Shown here: piece after piece, positions 25,186 to 36,507 of the stretch | Layout of the letters: each line of letters opens with the position of its first letter | Position numbering within the stretch: the first letter of the stretch is position 1 | Assembly (NCBI GenBank): GCA_963675135.1 | Contig: OY776129.1 | Span: forward strand, 63,737,028 to 63,801,027 | Direction of reading: 5' to 3' | DNA: 64,000 nt | Source: Galeopsis tetrahit | Lineage: Eukaryota; Streptophyta; Magnoliopsida; Lamiales; Lamiaceae | The notes under the pieces: model-generated | Seen by the model: only the letters and a program-made list of their open reading frames with translations | Databases searched by the model: none | What the model was told of the DNA's origin: nothing | Position numbers and translations under genes: made by a program

Positions 25186-25424
25186 GCCTATTTAATATAT
25201 AGTCAGAAACGGTTATCTTCATCCCTTCCGTTGTGATCTGGGAGGTTTTTCACGCTGCTCAAAAATTCCAGGTTAGTATTTCTGGTCCTTGTCTTGTTCG
25301 ATCTGGACCAAGGCAGCGCTTATTTCTGGAATTTGTCGCTGGAAAGAGTTTTCTGTGATGAAAAAATGCGATCAACATGTGGATTCGAAGGAATCCAGGT
25401 TAGGCCTATTTAATATATAGTCAG
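25186..25424. repeat. 197-bp insert between exact 21-bp direct repeats
   Basis: The 21-bp sequence starting GCCTATTTAATATATAGTCA occurs at 25186-25206 and 25404-25424. The 197 bp between have more balanced base composition than their surroundings, and TTCCAGGTTAG/ATCCAGGTTAG occurs at two points within them. It looks like a target-site duplication, but no poly(A) or inverted repeat is visible, so the mechanism is open. Confidence 0.7.
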
Positions 25425-26305
25425 TTTTCAATTTATGCAAAAGATCGTGGTAATTGATTTAATTCGCTTGACTTTCCCTTTTCAATTCCCAATTCGAATA
25501 ATACAGAATCAATGTTTGATGAATTTGAGAAGACTAATGTTAATGGTGAATAGGATAATTCAATGGAATAGAAGGAACAATGTGATTTTTAAGAGTGAAG
25601 AGTTTTCGTGCTTTTTCTCTTATTTACTCGAGAAGGCTGGTGTTAATGGCGGGTGTTAATGGTGAAGCGATGATTCAAGATAAGATCTAATTTGCATTAA
25701 ATTCATTTTTCTGCATAATGATATTTGTATATGCACATAATTAACGCACACTTCTGCATTATTTATATGCTCATGCAACTTTAGTATTTTTTTTCTGCAT
25801 TACAGTCACCGATTTTTCAGCAGATCTTTCTGCATAATCAAGTCAGAGATTTATCTGAAAAACATATCTAATTTGATTTGACGATTTTTCTGCAGATCTT
25901 CAAGTCTGAAAATTAAATTTAATATCAGAGCTTTGGGGAAAATACAATTGAATATCAGAAATTTGGGGAAGACTTGAATATCAAAGATTTGAGGAAATAT
26001 TTGGGAAAGAGTTGAATATCAGAGCTTTGGGAAAATTCCTAAAATTGAGGCGGTGATTTGGGGAAGATTTGAATATCAGAGATTTGGAAAAGTCCTAAAA
26101 TTGGGGAAGACTTAGTAATTAATGGCGATTTGCATTCAAAATGGAAAATTGGTTGACTTAATATTATATTAAAACGTAATTTTGAATATTGAGGGTAAAA
26201 TGGTACATTTAAGTTGGATTTTGACCTTAATTTGAAACTATTTTAAATTAGTTCCTTATTTAAAAAAACATTAGTGGAAAGACCTAATATGTGAAATCCC
26301 CTTGT

Positions 26306-26835
26306 TTATTTGTACTTGCACTTTCATAATCTAGAAAAACTTGTGCTAAATTTTTTAAAAATAAATATTATTAATTTTACACGTTTTATTATTACTATAA
26401 AATATCGAAAATTGTTAGAGGTGGGGGATTCGAAACTGCTAAAAAACTGGTGCTAAAACTGCTAAAATAAAATATCGAAAGTTGTTAGAAGTGGGATTTG
26501 AACCTGAGACATGATGGTAAATTTGTACTTGCACTTTCATAATCTAGAAAAACTAGTGCTAAATTTTTTTAAAAAAATTATTATTAATTTTACACATCTT
26601 ATTATTACTATAAATATCGAAAATTGTTAGAGGTGGGGGATTCGAAACTGCTAAAAAACTGGTGCTAAAACTGCTAAAATAAATTATCAAAAATTGTTAG
26701 AAGTCGGGGATTCGAAACTGCTAAAAAACTAGTGCTAAAACTGCTAAAATAAAATATAAAAAATTGTTAGAAGCGAAATTTGAACTTGAGACACAATGGT
26801 AAGGTAATTCAAGGACAACCACTAGGCTACAATGA
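26306..26835 (-). mobile_element. Tandem tRNA-derived SINE-like array
   Basis: On the minus strand the right-hand copy starts with a tRNA-like head GGTCATTGTAGCCTAGTGG (A-box) and CAAGTTCAAATTTC (B-box). The body contains repeats of TTTAGCAGTTTCGAATCCCC, i.e. extra B-box-like GTTTCGAATCC motifs. A second copy, truncated in the head (CAGGTTCAAATCCC near 26500), follows down to about 26306. The two copies share the end TCTAGATTATGAAAGTGCAA. Boundaries are approximate. Confidence 0.6.
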
Positions 26836-27771
26836 CCTTTATTAAATATTTTATTATTTATCCTATATATAATTTATATTTCCTATATAGCTGGACTCAA
26901 GTAAACCGTGTACTTGAGTACACAGCAGCCCTACCCATTAAACTTATACAGAGTATCTTAAAACAACAACAACAACAAAATTGGGAAACTCCTCCTTTAA
27001 TAGAATGCATGAAATTGTAAATTATATATTTTTAGTTCTCTTGTAGGCAGTGACGGAGCCAGAAAATTTAGGTAGGGGAGCTCGATTAACATTAATATAT
27101 ATAAAGACTAAATAATACTTTCTTCACCCCTCTGAATTTGACCCGTTTTCCCTTTTCAATTGTTTTAAGGTACAATATTAAAATGTCATTAAGTTGGTGA
27201 AAAATGATAAAGGTTTAGAGAGATGGAAAAGATAAAATGTAGAGAGAGATAGTGGCATGTTCACATTTCAGGAAATGAATTACTTTAGTTGAAACGATCA
27301 AAATAACAAACTGTGTCAATATATTTCATTTCATTATTTTAAATTGAACAAATCGACTTACGTTATATTTTAGAGATTTTTTTAATTGTTTCGACTCATA
27401 AGGGGCGTCGAAACAATATCGAAATTATTAAAATGTTAATATCATAAAAAATAAATAAAATATACAGAGTAATTTTTTTCTTCAATTAACACACAAAACT
27501 AACACTCCAAAAAAATCTTAACAATACTTAAATGTTAAATTTTTTAGAACACATTACGAGTGGTTGAGAAAATTTAGACAATGTATTTAAATAATTTAAG
27601 CAAATGTTAAATTTTTTTAGAACAAGTTACGAGTGGTTGCGAAAATTTAGACAATGTATTTAAATAATTTACTTCTACGATTCTAATTTAAAGAGATTTC
27701 TAATAAATTTTAAAAGGAAAAATTAGAAAAAAAAAATAGAATTATCTAATATATATATATAATAAAAAAAT

Positions 27772-28028
27772 TGTTGTGAAACAACTTAAAAATATAACTC
27801 CATACACTAAATAAGTGAACAAGATGTAGAGATAACATAGAATTACTTTATTCCACTTCAAGTGATTACTATAACATTTGCACCCCTATTTATAGGTCTT
27901 ATTACAAGCTTGAGAAGATGAAATGATAGGTGCACTATAAATGTAGGTACATGAACAACCAAAGGACACATAGTGGGTATTAAGGAGGAAGTAATGAGCA
28001 TTCATACAAATAAATAATATTCATAACA
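27772..28028 (-). repeat. Copia 3' LTR (relative to element orientation)
   Basis: 257 bp, TG...CA ends, adjacent to the purine tract at 28029-28042. It differs from the other LTR near 27960-27966 (AGGACACA against AAAACACA) and at one base near 27996. Confidence 0.93.
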
Positions 28029-28115
28029 CTCCCCCTTGAATGTCCATTAGATAAGATTATGCCTCGTTAAAATCCAATGAGAATAAATGTGTATTAACTC
28101 CCCCTGATGATTACA

Positions 28116-28382
28116 TCACTTCACATCCTTAAGACACTGCACTCCAATTTTATATCTCAATTTCTCAAACGTTGAAGTAGGTAAAGACTTGGTAAATAAA
28201 TCTGTCAAATTATCACTTGAACGAATTTGTTGCACATTGATGTCACCATTTTGCTGAAGATCGTGAGTAAAGAAGAATTTAGAATCAATATGTTTTGTCC
28301 TATCACCTTTGATAAATCCTTTCGTTAGTTGGGCAACATATGCAGCATTGTCTTCATATATCACAATTGGATTATCTTTCAC
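28116..28382 (-). pseudogene. Copia RNase H fragment
   Basis: Matches the C-terminal copia RNase H region: IYEDNAAYVAQL, KGDRTKHIDSKFFFTHDLQ and DLFTKSLPTSTFEKL are family landmarks. The open frame is about 88 residues. It belongs to the polyprotein of the element at 27767-32873 but is separated from the reverse transcriptase part by stops and frame changes. Confidence 0.85.
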
Positions 28383-28938
28383 TGAGTTTTAATCCACACT
28401 TTCTACAAATATGTTGTGTGACGGAACGCAACCAAACACATTCACGACTTGTCTAGTGAATTGCTAGGATCTCTGCATGGTTAGATGATGTAGGAACTAG
28501 AGTTTGTTTAACAGAACACCATGAAATAGATGTACCTCCATATGTGAACAAATAACCTGTTTGGGATCGGACTTTGTGTGGGTCTGATAAGTAATCTGTA
28601 TCTGCATAACCAACTAAACAAGGTTCTGTGAGATTGAAAAATATAAATCCATATCCATTATCCCTCTAATGTATCGAAAATCATGTTTAACGTCATTTCA
28701 ATGCCTACGAATTAGAGAAGAATTATAGCATGTTAATAAATTAATAGTAAATGATATATCATCAGGCCTAATGTTTCTAGAAAGATACATTAGTGCATAT
28801 ATTGCACTTGAATATGGTATGTACTTCTTGACCAAACAATTCTTAATTTTCTTCGTGAGGTCGAAGTGGATCTTTCGCTACATTCAATAACCACACAACC
28901 ATATGTGTTCTTAAAGAATGTGTTTTATCCATGTAAAA

Positions 28939-29469
28939 TCATTTCAACACTTTCATAACATAAGTGGATTGATACACATATATCTCATTATTAAAGTGTT
29001 CAATTTGAAAACCCAAATAAAATTTCGTTTTACCAATGTCTTTCATTTCAAATTTCCTTTTGAGGAAAACCACGGCCTTTGATAACTTTGTAGGAGTCTT
29101 AATGATATTCAAATCATTAACATATACAGAAATTATCACATATTCATATTCAGATATTTTAATAAAAACATAATGACATATAGGATCATTGTTATACCCC
29201 TCATTAATCAAGAATGCATTCAAACAATTGTACAATATGCAACCAGATTGCTTTAATCCATATAAGAATTTTCTCAACTTGACTAAATACATGTTTTGAG
29301 AATTCTCGTTTTTCATTATAGGTACCTTTAATCCCTCAAGGATTGTCATGTAAATATATTTCTCTAATGAGCCGTACAAATAAGCTGTAACGACATCTGT
29401 TAGACGCAATTCAAGTTTTTCTTGCATTGCCAGACTTATTAAATAACGAAAAGTTATTGCATCCACCAC
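28939..29469 (-). pseudogene. Copia reverse transcriptase fragment
   Basis: The open stretch of 176 residues contains family landmarks DVVTAYLYGSLEKYIYM, LRKFLYGLKQS and FEMKDIGKTKFYLG. The catalytic YVDD box reads YVND, so one of the paired aspartates is an asparagine and the enzyme should be inactive. The frame is broken on both sides. Confidence 0.9.
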
Positions 29470-29601
29470 AGGAGAATAAGTCTCCTCATAATCAACAGGG
29501 CCTTTGGGTAAAACCTTGTGAGAAAAATCGGGTTTTATACCTCACGATTTCATTTTTCTCATTTCCTTTCTGCACTAATACCCATTTATGCCCCACGACT
29601 T

Positions 29602-29913
29602 TTATATCATTAGGTGTACGGACAACAGGTCCGAAACTTTTCGTTTAATAAGAGATTGTAATTCTACATTTATTGCGTCTTTCCACATTGGCCAATCATC
29701 TCGTTTCCTACATTTATCAATAAATGTAGGTTCAGGATCCTCACCATCTTCCATTATATTGAGCGCTACATTATATACAAAAATATCATCGACGTCGATT
29801 TCATTTCGGTTCCATCTTTCTCCTGTTCTGACATAATTTGTCGATATTTCATCATTTTTGGGCGCCTGAAATATCATTTTCTGGGACTTTAAGTAGTATG
29901 TCAGATTTTTCAA
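29602..29913 (-). pseudogene. Copia polyprotein fragment before reverse transcriptase
   Basis: Contains RDDWPMWKDAINVELQSL, the conserved start of the copia RT region. It is separated from the downstream RT part by a frame break around 29470-29600. Confidence 0.75.
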
Positions 29914-30438
29914 CAGGATTGTTCACATTATGACCATCCTCAATGTTTGCTCTTTTTATTTTTCGAGAATTTTTATTTTTGGAACCAAGAGGTCTACCAC
30001 GCTTCAGGCGTGCCGTACACTCATTTTCCATGGAAGATGGTCCTTAAAGGACATCAATTATATTAGGAGCATTAGCAGCTGAAATATAAGATTCTGTAAC
30101 TTTTTTAAGGTCAGTAAATGCGTCTGGCAGTTGATTCACAATCTCGAGGATCCATGCAATTCAATGATAATTCATTTCAATAAATATTCCATTCCAGCTG
30201 CTTACTTTTTCCCCCCAATGTTGGGAAAGTTGTCTTCATCAAAATGACAATTACCAAACATTTTCATGAATAGATCTCCGGTCAATGGTTCTAAGTATTT
30301 AATAATAGACGGAGATTCATACCCAACATATACCCCCATTCTCCTTTGGGGACCCATCTTTGTGCATTGTGGTGGAGCAATCGGTACATATACAACACAT
30401 CCAAAAGTTCTTAGATGTGATATATTTGGTTCCTAACC

Positions 30439-30846
30439 TTAAACCATTTGTACGGGGGAAATGCTATGATAACTTGTTGGCATGATGCGCACAAGTGCTG
30501 TCGTAGGCAATATAACATGATCCCAAGCTAAAATAGGGAGTTTATATTTTATCAATATTGGTCGGACAATCAATTGAATACGCTTTATAAGTGATTCAAC
30601 AAAAAATGTTCTATATGTATGGACATGAGCAACCAGATGCTCAATATGTATTTCAATTGATATACAATAAACATTGAAAGCTTTGAGATGAAAATTCACC
30701 AACATTTTCAAGGCGAATTGTCTTAGACTCTTAATTGCATTATCATGAAATTGTACTCGCAATCGTATAACTTTGTAAAAAACCAAATTGCGAGATGACA
30801 ATAAGCATACATGTGACCACTTAGTCGATGCATCAATCAAAATCAT
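30439..30846 (-). pseudogene. Copia integrase core fragment
   Basis: Begins LIDASTKWSHVCLLSSRN, the first strand of the copia integrase core, and continues to VESLIKRIQLI and SPVQMV. The region that normally holds the second catalytic Asp is altered, and the frame differs from the upstream zinc-finger part, so it is inactive. Confidence 0.75.
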
Positions 30847-30906
30847 AAAATATCTAAATGACCCACTCAGCGGATGTATGTGTCCGCATATATCCCCTTG
30901 AATTCG

Positions 30907-31569
30907 TTATAAGAACATAAAATTTTCATGCTCGAATTTAGCTGGTGATGGCTTTATAATTAATTTTCCTTGTGAACAAGCAGCACATGAAAATTCATTG
31001 GGTTGTAGCATTTTTCGATTGTTCAATGGATGCCCACATGAATTTTCTACAATTTTTCGCATCATTATGGAACCGGGATGGTCCAACCGGTCATGCCAAA
31101 CATTAATTTCGGTAGTAACCTTTTGTTTTACTACGACATTAATTTCAATTGTTCTTATCCTCGTGCAATACAAATCCGAGGACAAAGCGGGTAACTTTTC
31201 CAACATACATTTCTTTTCCGCAACAATTATAGTAATATTAAGGTACTCAATATTGCCTTCATTCGTAGTCTCAAGATGATATCCATTCAAACGAATATCT
31301 ATAAAACTCAATAAATTTCTTTGAGACTTTCCAGAGGATAAGGCATCATTGATAATGAATTTTGGCACTCCGTATAATAGAATATTGGCTCTTCCAAAGC
31401 CTTCAATTATTTTTGTATAACCAGATATTGTATTTACATTAGCTTCTCTCCATTTTAAATGTGAGAATAATTTCGTCTTGTTGAATATAGTGTGCGCAGT
31501 AACAATATCCACGAGACATAGATCTTCATCTTCTTCCTTAAATGTTGATGTTGTCATACCATTTTTCAT
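30907..31569 (-). pseudogene. Copia gag-pre-integrase / integrase zinc-finger fragment
   Basis: 220 residues. The C-terminal part has WHDRLDHPG followed by a CAACSQGK pair of cysteines, the HHCC zinc-binding region of copia integrase. The N-terminal part fits the protease/pre-integrase region, but no clear protease active site was picked out. Confidence 0.8.
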
Positions 31570-31881
31570 TTCTTTTATTAAAAAAATATATAAAAGTAAT
31601 ATATTTACAATCTAATTATTTTTATTTTTTATAAAAATGCAATAGCCATTTATATTATAAAGAAGAGAAATATTAAGATATTGCATAATTAATATAAGAA
31701 AACAAACATTAATAATAGATTATCGAAGAAAATTGTGATTGAGCATTATAACACTCTAATTACCACCTTTAGAGTGGGTAAGATCATCAACAACATCAAA
31801 TTGTGTTATGTCAATCATTTCATTATCGAATTCACTATTCACATAATTTGTTTCAACTATTTTCTCCTTTTTCTTTAATGT

Positions 31882-32163
31882 TCAAAAATGTATTATAATC
31901 ATTTTGTAATATGTCTTGGTCAAAACCACGTCCTCGTTCGAGGCCTGGTTCTTCATCAAAAATTCATTAATTTTATCAACCACCAAGAGATATGAAATTA
32001 GTTCGGAATATTTAGGAAAACACTTCTCACTTGCAAAATATATCACATTAGAATCATGAAATGTGGAGAATGACTTTTCAAGCATACCATCATCACTAAT
32101 ATTTTCTCCACATAATTTCAATTGAGAAGTGATTCTGAACATAATTGAATTGTACTCACTCAC
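31882..32163 (-). pseudogene. Copia gag remnant
   Basis: Short open frame (93 residues) with spacing and composition like the copia UBN2-type gag (EYNSIMFRITSQLKLCG, FSTFHDSN, YSELISYLLV). No CCHC knuckle is seen in frame. It lies just downstream of the element's 5' LTR in transcription sense. Confidence 0.65.
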
Positions 32164-32611
32164 GGATTTATAATCATATCTTTCACCGTGAGGTATTCAA
32201 CTTTCAATTCTTCATAAAGATAGTGGCAAAGGAAAATCATGGCTTCGGGCCTTTGGTCATATTTTTTTATTATATGCTTGATTTGCCACTTTTATGGAAT
32301 CCCCAAGACCCATGGCATCCAAATGAATTTCAACATCAAGAATTCATTATAATTTTTTTCAGTAATATCAATAGCCACAAATTTTAAGTTTTGTCAAGTT
32401 CGACATGTTGAAAACTATCAAATAGACAAGAGATTGATTAATTGTAAAATAACATAATCATTAAAATAGTAATGAAATAAGAGGTGACAAATAAACATTG
32501 TAAGATAATAGTTTCTAAACATTTCGACACATACCTCCGTACAATACCTGAAATTTATCGCTATCTGAATTTCGTCGGTAGAAATATTTTACGAGCTTCG
32601 TGCTGATAACG

Positions 32612-32868
32612 TGTTGTGAAACAACTTAAAAATATAACTCCATACACTAAATAAGTGAACAAGATGTAGAGATAACATAGAATTACTTTATTCCACTTCA
32701 AGTGATTACTATAACATTTGCACCCCTATTTATAGGTCTTATTACAAGCTTGAGAAGATGAAATGATAGGTGCACTATAAATGTAGGTACATGAACAACC
32801 AAAAAACACATAGTGGGTATTAAGGAGGAAGTAATGGGCATTCATACAAATAAATAATATTCATAACA
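32612..32868 (-). repeat. Copia 5' LTR (relative to element orientation)
   Basis: 257-bp partner of the LTR at 27772-28028, the upstream (promoter) copy for minus-strand transcription. Near identity of the two LTRs suggests a fairly recent insertion. Confidence 0.93.
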
Positions 32869-32949
32869 AAAATTAAAATTTTTAGGGGGCCCAGTGCCCC
32901 CTCTGGGCCTCACTTGCCTCCGTCATTGCTTGTAGGTGTAAGTATATAT

Positions 32950-34252
32950 TTTTAGTAAGGGTTGGGGTATATACCCCTCCAGCTTTGTTAGATACACTCT
33001 CCCTTTCATTTATTAATTAAATATGTATGTAAAATACAATATTTGCCCTTTTAGTAAAATATGTTAGATAGATACACTCCCCCTAAATCTTAACCTTAAT
33101 CCTAATTTTTAACCTAACCCTAATTCTAAATAAAGCAGCCGCCATGGCCGCCGCCCCACCTACGCCGACGGCCAATCCTACACCTCCGGCGACTGCCGCA
33201 CCATCTCCATCATCTCCGGCGCCGCCGCACCATCTCCATCATCTCCGGCGGTCGTCGCCGTCCAAATAATTCTTCTAAAAATTTGAAGGAAAAAAAACAA
33301 CATTTTTTTTCGACAACAAATTATACTGTCGATTATGAATTGTCGACGAAAATCACTCTCGTCGACAACATTTTATTTTCTACAAGATAATGTCGACCAT
33401 AGACATTGTGGTCGACAATAATTTATCGACCATAAGGTTTATGGTCGACGAGAAGCTGTTGAAAATGAAAAAAAAAAAACCAGAAACCTTACCTTTTTGC
33501 GAAATCGCGGAGGAAGAATCCGTTGGGGGAGAAGGTTGGGGCAGGGCGGCGGGGGAAGGACGAGGCGGCGGCGCCGCTTCCTATAGCAGAAATTGAAAAA
33601 AAAAACAGAAAAGGAGGGAGGGAGGAGGGCTTGGGCGCCGGCGGCGAGGGGAGCGCGCAGGGCGGTGGGGGTTGGCCGCGACGCCTCGCTGTGTGGCCTC
33701 CTCCGATCTGCTCTGATCTGAATTATATGAAAAAAAAAGCAACGAAGAAAGAAAAGGAGGGGTGGCGGGCGACATAGAGAGGACGGCGGCGGCCGGAGTG
33801 CGAGGGGGAGGAAGAGCAGACGGCGCGACGGCGAGAGAGGGAAGGAGGGGGAGTGCAGAAAATGAAAAAAAAAAGGAGGGGGAGTACGACGGCGTCGGCG
33901 ATGGAGAGGGAGAGGGAGAGTGAGACGGCGACGACGACGGCGAGGAAGGGAGGAAGGGGGAGTGAGACGGCGACGGCGGCGACGGCTGGGCATGGCGGAG
34001 CTTGCCGTTGGAGGAGTGACGGCGTGAAGAAGGAGGTGAAGGAGATGAGTTTGGGCCAATTTGGGGTAAAAATGAGGAAAATTAGGGTTTTATAGGGGAG
34101 GTGCATTTATCACACTGAATTTTAAGATAAAGGGTATAATAGATAATTTGAGGGGAGTGCATCTATCGTAGATGTGTTTTGAGGGGAGTAGTTGTATCGG
34201 GGGAGTGCATCTATCAAAGCTGGAGGGGTATATACCCCATCCCTTTTAGTAA
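32950..34252. mobile_element. Non-autonomous MULE (1285 bp) with 9-bp target duplication
   Basis: The element spans 32959-34243 between perfect 9-bp duplications TTTTAGTAA (32950-32958 and 34244-34252). Inverted termini are GGGTTGGGGTATATACCCC on the left and GGGGTATATACCCCATCCC on the right, extended by CTCCAGCTTTG and CAAAGCTGGAG. The interior has GTCGAC-rich motifs and a long GC-rich, purine/pyrimidine-biased part (33490-34050). It begins 22 bp from the hAT element. Long ORFs here encode Arg/Pro-rich low-complexity sequence and are probably not genes. Confidence 0.88.
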
Positions 34253-34496
34253 AACAACTAATGTGATTTAAAATGTATTTGAATTGCAGCGGAGTGGTGA
34301 TACTTCGAAATTAAATATATCTAATTTACTTATTACCTTTATGTCTTTTCATGCTTCCCATTAATTTTGACTTATTTTTTGAGAAAGAAAAATAAAAAAG
34401 AATTGGGGCGATATTTAAGGGAAACATATGGTGAAGTCTGATTTGCAGTAGTAAGTTATCTCTCTGTTTGAATATTTCAGTTACCCATAATAAATA

Positions 34497-34778
34497 CTCC
34501 CTCCGTCCCGTATTAACTTTCATAGGTAGGTGGACATGTAAATTAAGAAAGTGTAATAATGAGTGGAGTTTTGAGGGGTAATTTTGTAAAACTTTATGTA
34601 TAAAGTAAATAATTGGTTGACTTTTGTGTATGTGTGAAGAAAAAGTAATGGCATTTGTGTAAAATTGAGGAAATTTTAAGGGTGAAGTTTATAAAGGGTT
34701 TTCCATTTTAAGGGTGTGAAAGTTATTGTGGGACGTCCCGAAAAGGAAAGTGTGAAAGTTATTGTGGGACGGAGCGAG
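34497..34778. mobile_element. Stowaway MITE upstream of the reticulon gene
   Basis: 282 bp with TA on both sides. Ends CTCCCTCCGTCCC and GGGACGGAGCGAG. The right end is partly duplicated (GTGAAAGTTATTGTGGGAC occurs twice, near 34717 and 34751). It lies about 245 bp upstream of the reticulon ATG, so it is in the promoter or leader. Confidence 0.9.
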
Positions 34779-35023
34779 TAATATACAAAACCAGTTGCAA
34801 GAAAAGAAGAAAAAAAATCCAAATATCAAAAGCAGAATTCTACTCAGAGGTCTCCATTATATCAACCAAAGTCTGTTTTCATTGATTTTGTTTGCAAATT
34901 CATCTGTGTAATCAATCAATCAATCAATCGTATTTATGTTTTTAAGAAATTGGAATGGATCCAAATTAAATTCTATGATTATATCTCATCGTGTTGATAT
35001 TTTTTTAATTTGAATACATGCAG

Positions 35024-36140
35024 ATGGATCAAGAATTTTCTGATTCATCCGAGGAAAGGCTTCAGAATGATGACGATAATCAAGAAAGAGTGCATCTTTT
35101 TGGGCGCCAGAATCCTGTGCATACTGCCCTTGGTGGTGGCAAACGTACGTTTTCACATTCCACTTTCTTTTTACCATTCAATCTAGTATTTCTAAATCTA
35201 TCCACACAATCACCTTGCTTTTGAATATTTGTTAATAGATTTTGAACATGCAACATTATGAGTCTGTGTAATATTATAATATTGAAACATTGCAGCTGCG
35301 GATGTGATTTTATGGCGGAACAAGCAGATATCTGCAGCCTTGTTAGCCGGTTCAACAGTGATATGGCTACTCTTCGAGTGGATAGGCTATCGTCTCATTC
35401 CTTTCATTTGCCATTTTCTTATACTCGCTTTGGCATCTTTGTTCTTGTGGTCGAACCTCTCGTTCTACGTTCACAAGTCAGTCTTCAATCTTATATTCAT
35501 TCATTCTTTATATATATATGTTATGTATGTTGTTTCTAAACGTTTTACTACCCGGATAGGTCACCTATAAACTTCCCAGTCATTCAGTTGCCTGAGGATT
35601 TGTGCACCAAGTTTGCTCTCTTACTAAGGGACAAATGCAACCAGGCCATCGGTATTATATGGGACGTCGCTACAGGAAAGGATTTAAAGAAGTTCCTAAC
35701 TGTAAGTCGTCTCTCTCTTTATACTTTTTAGTAAAACAACTAATACTACTTTTTAGTGAAAAAACTAGTACTAACAGACTAATGTTTTTGCTTACAGACA
35801 ATTTTCGGCCTGTGGCTTTTCTCAGTCGTTGGGAGCTGTTTCGACTTCTTGACCCTAGTGTACATGGGTGAGTCTCAGTCTTCTTTTACCCTAAGCTAGG
35901 CATACATGTTTCAACAACATAAAATACAATACAAGAAATGACTTTTTGTTGGTTTTGTGGCTGGCAGTTTTTGTGACGATACTGACTATGCCCCCGTTGT
36001 ACGAGAAACATGAAGATCAGGTGGATTCATATGCTCTCAAGACAAAGGCAAAACTCCAGAAACAATACAGCAAATTGGATGAAAAGGTTCTTCAGAAATT
36101 ACCAAAAGTTCCATTCATTTCAGACAATAAGCAGCACTGA
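35024..36140 (+). CDS. Reticulon-like protein (RTNLB family)
   Basis: Membrane protein that bends and tubulates the endoplasmic reticulum. Exons: 35024-35144, 35296-35476, 35560-35701, 35798-35867, 35968-36140 (TGA). All are GT-AG; the sum is 687 nt, 228 residues. The first ATG (35018) is two codons upstream, but TACATGCAG directly before 35024 looks like a splice acceptor ending a leader intron, so I chose 35024. After an acidic N-terminus (MDQEFSDSSEER) comes the reticulon domain: FGRQNPVHTALGGGKPADVI, LWRNKQISAALLAGSTVIW, then two long hydrophobic hairpins (the second contains IFGLWLFSVVGSCFDFLTL) and a basic tail (TKAKLQKQY). The length is normal for plant RTNLBs. The exact paralogue number cannot be given. 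Confidence 0.95.
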
Positions 36141-36507
36141 TCCATCAAGATCCAACCAAAACCTTATAAGGCCAACACTAAATTTTGTCTGATAACTGCA
36201 TTTTTGCTTCAATTGGATGGCAATCTTGCCTCAACTCAGTTTATAATTACTATGTTTAATATTACCAGTGTTCATATGCTGTGCTCATTGTATAATTATC
36301 TACATCGTAACACAATGCCTCAACGATATATGATAGTCTACAACTATTAAGTTCATCATACTTAATTTGAAGCACAAAGCAATGATTAGAACTCGAGGCA
36401 GACTTATGTTTAGACATGATGCATTTCCCTCTAAATGAAAGTAAATCTACATACCATCCATCATCATATTACTATTTCTTACATTTACAAAAAATCGAAA
36501 TCTTGGT

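Larger units (their letters stand above)
27767..32873 (-). mobile_element. Ty1/copia LTR retrotransposon, full length but coding-defective
   Basis: Two 257-bp LTRs (27772-28028 and 32612-32868) run TGTTGTGAAAC to TTCATAACA in plus orientation and differ at about three positions by eye. The 5-bp target duplication AAAAT flanks them (27767-27771, 32869-32873). Coding remnants lie on the minus strand in the copia order gag, integrase, reverse transcriptase, RNase H. A purine-rich tract (CAAGGGGGAG) precedes the downstream LTR on the minus strand. The sequence beside the upstream LTR reads CGTTATCAGCACGAAGC and should hold the primer-binding site; the tRNA is not identified. The element sits inside the hAT element. 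Confidence 0.95.
27040..32936. mobile_element. hAT-type DNA element interrupted by a copia retrotransposon
   Basis: Ends at 27048 (CAGTGACGGAGCC) and 32928 (CTCCGTCATTG) form short inverted repeats of the hAT type. They are flanked by perfect 8-bp duplications CTTGTAGG at 27040-27047 and 32929-32936, as expected for hAT. Without the nested retrotransposon the element is about 780 bp and has no recognisable transposase, so it is non-autonomous. Confidence 0.8.

Noticed and set aside
24535..26945. A single large element bounded by the similar GTACTTGAG palindromes at 24552 and 26893
   Set aside because: The two ends are similar in direct rather than clearly inverted orientation, and no target duplication is seen; could be two copies of a small repeat.
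33439..34059. 206-residue open frame on the minus strand inside the MULE
   Set aside because: Arg/Pro/Ser/Leu low-complexity translation of a G/A-biased strand; neighbouring frames are open too; no family or splice context.
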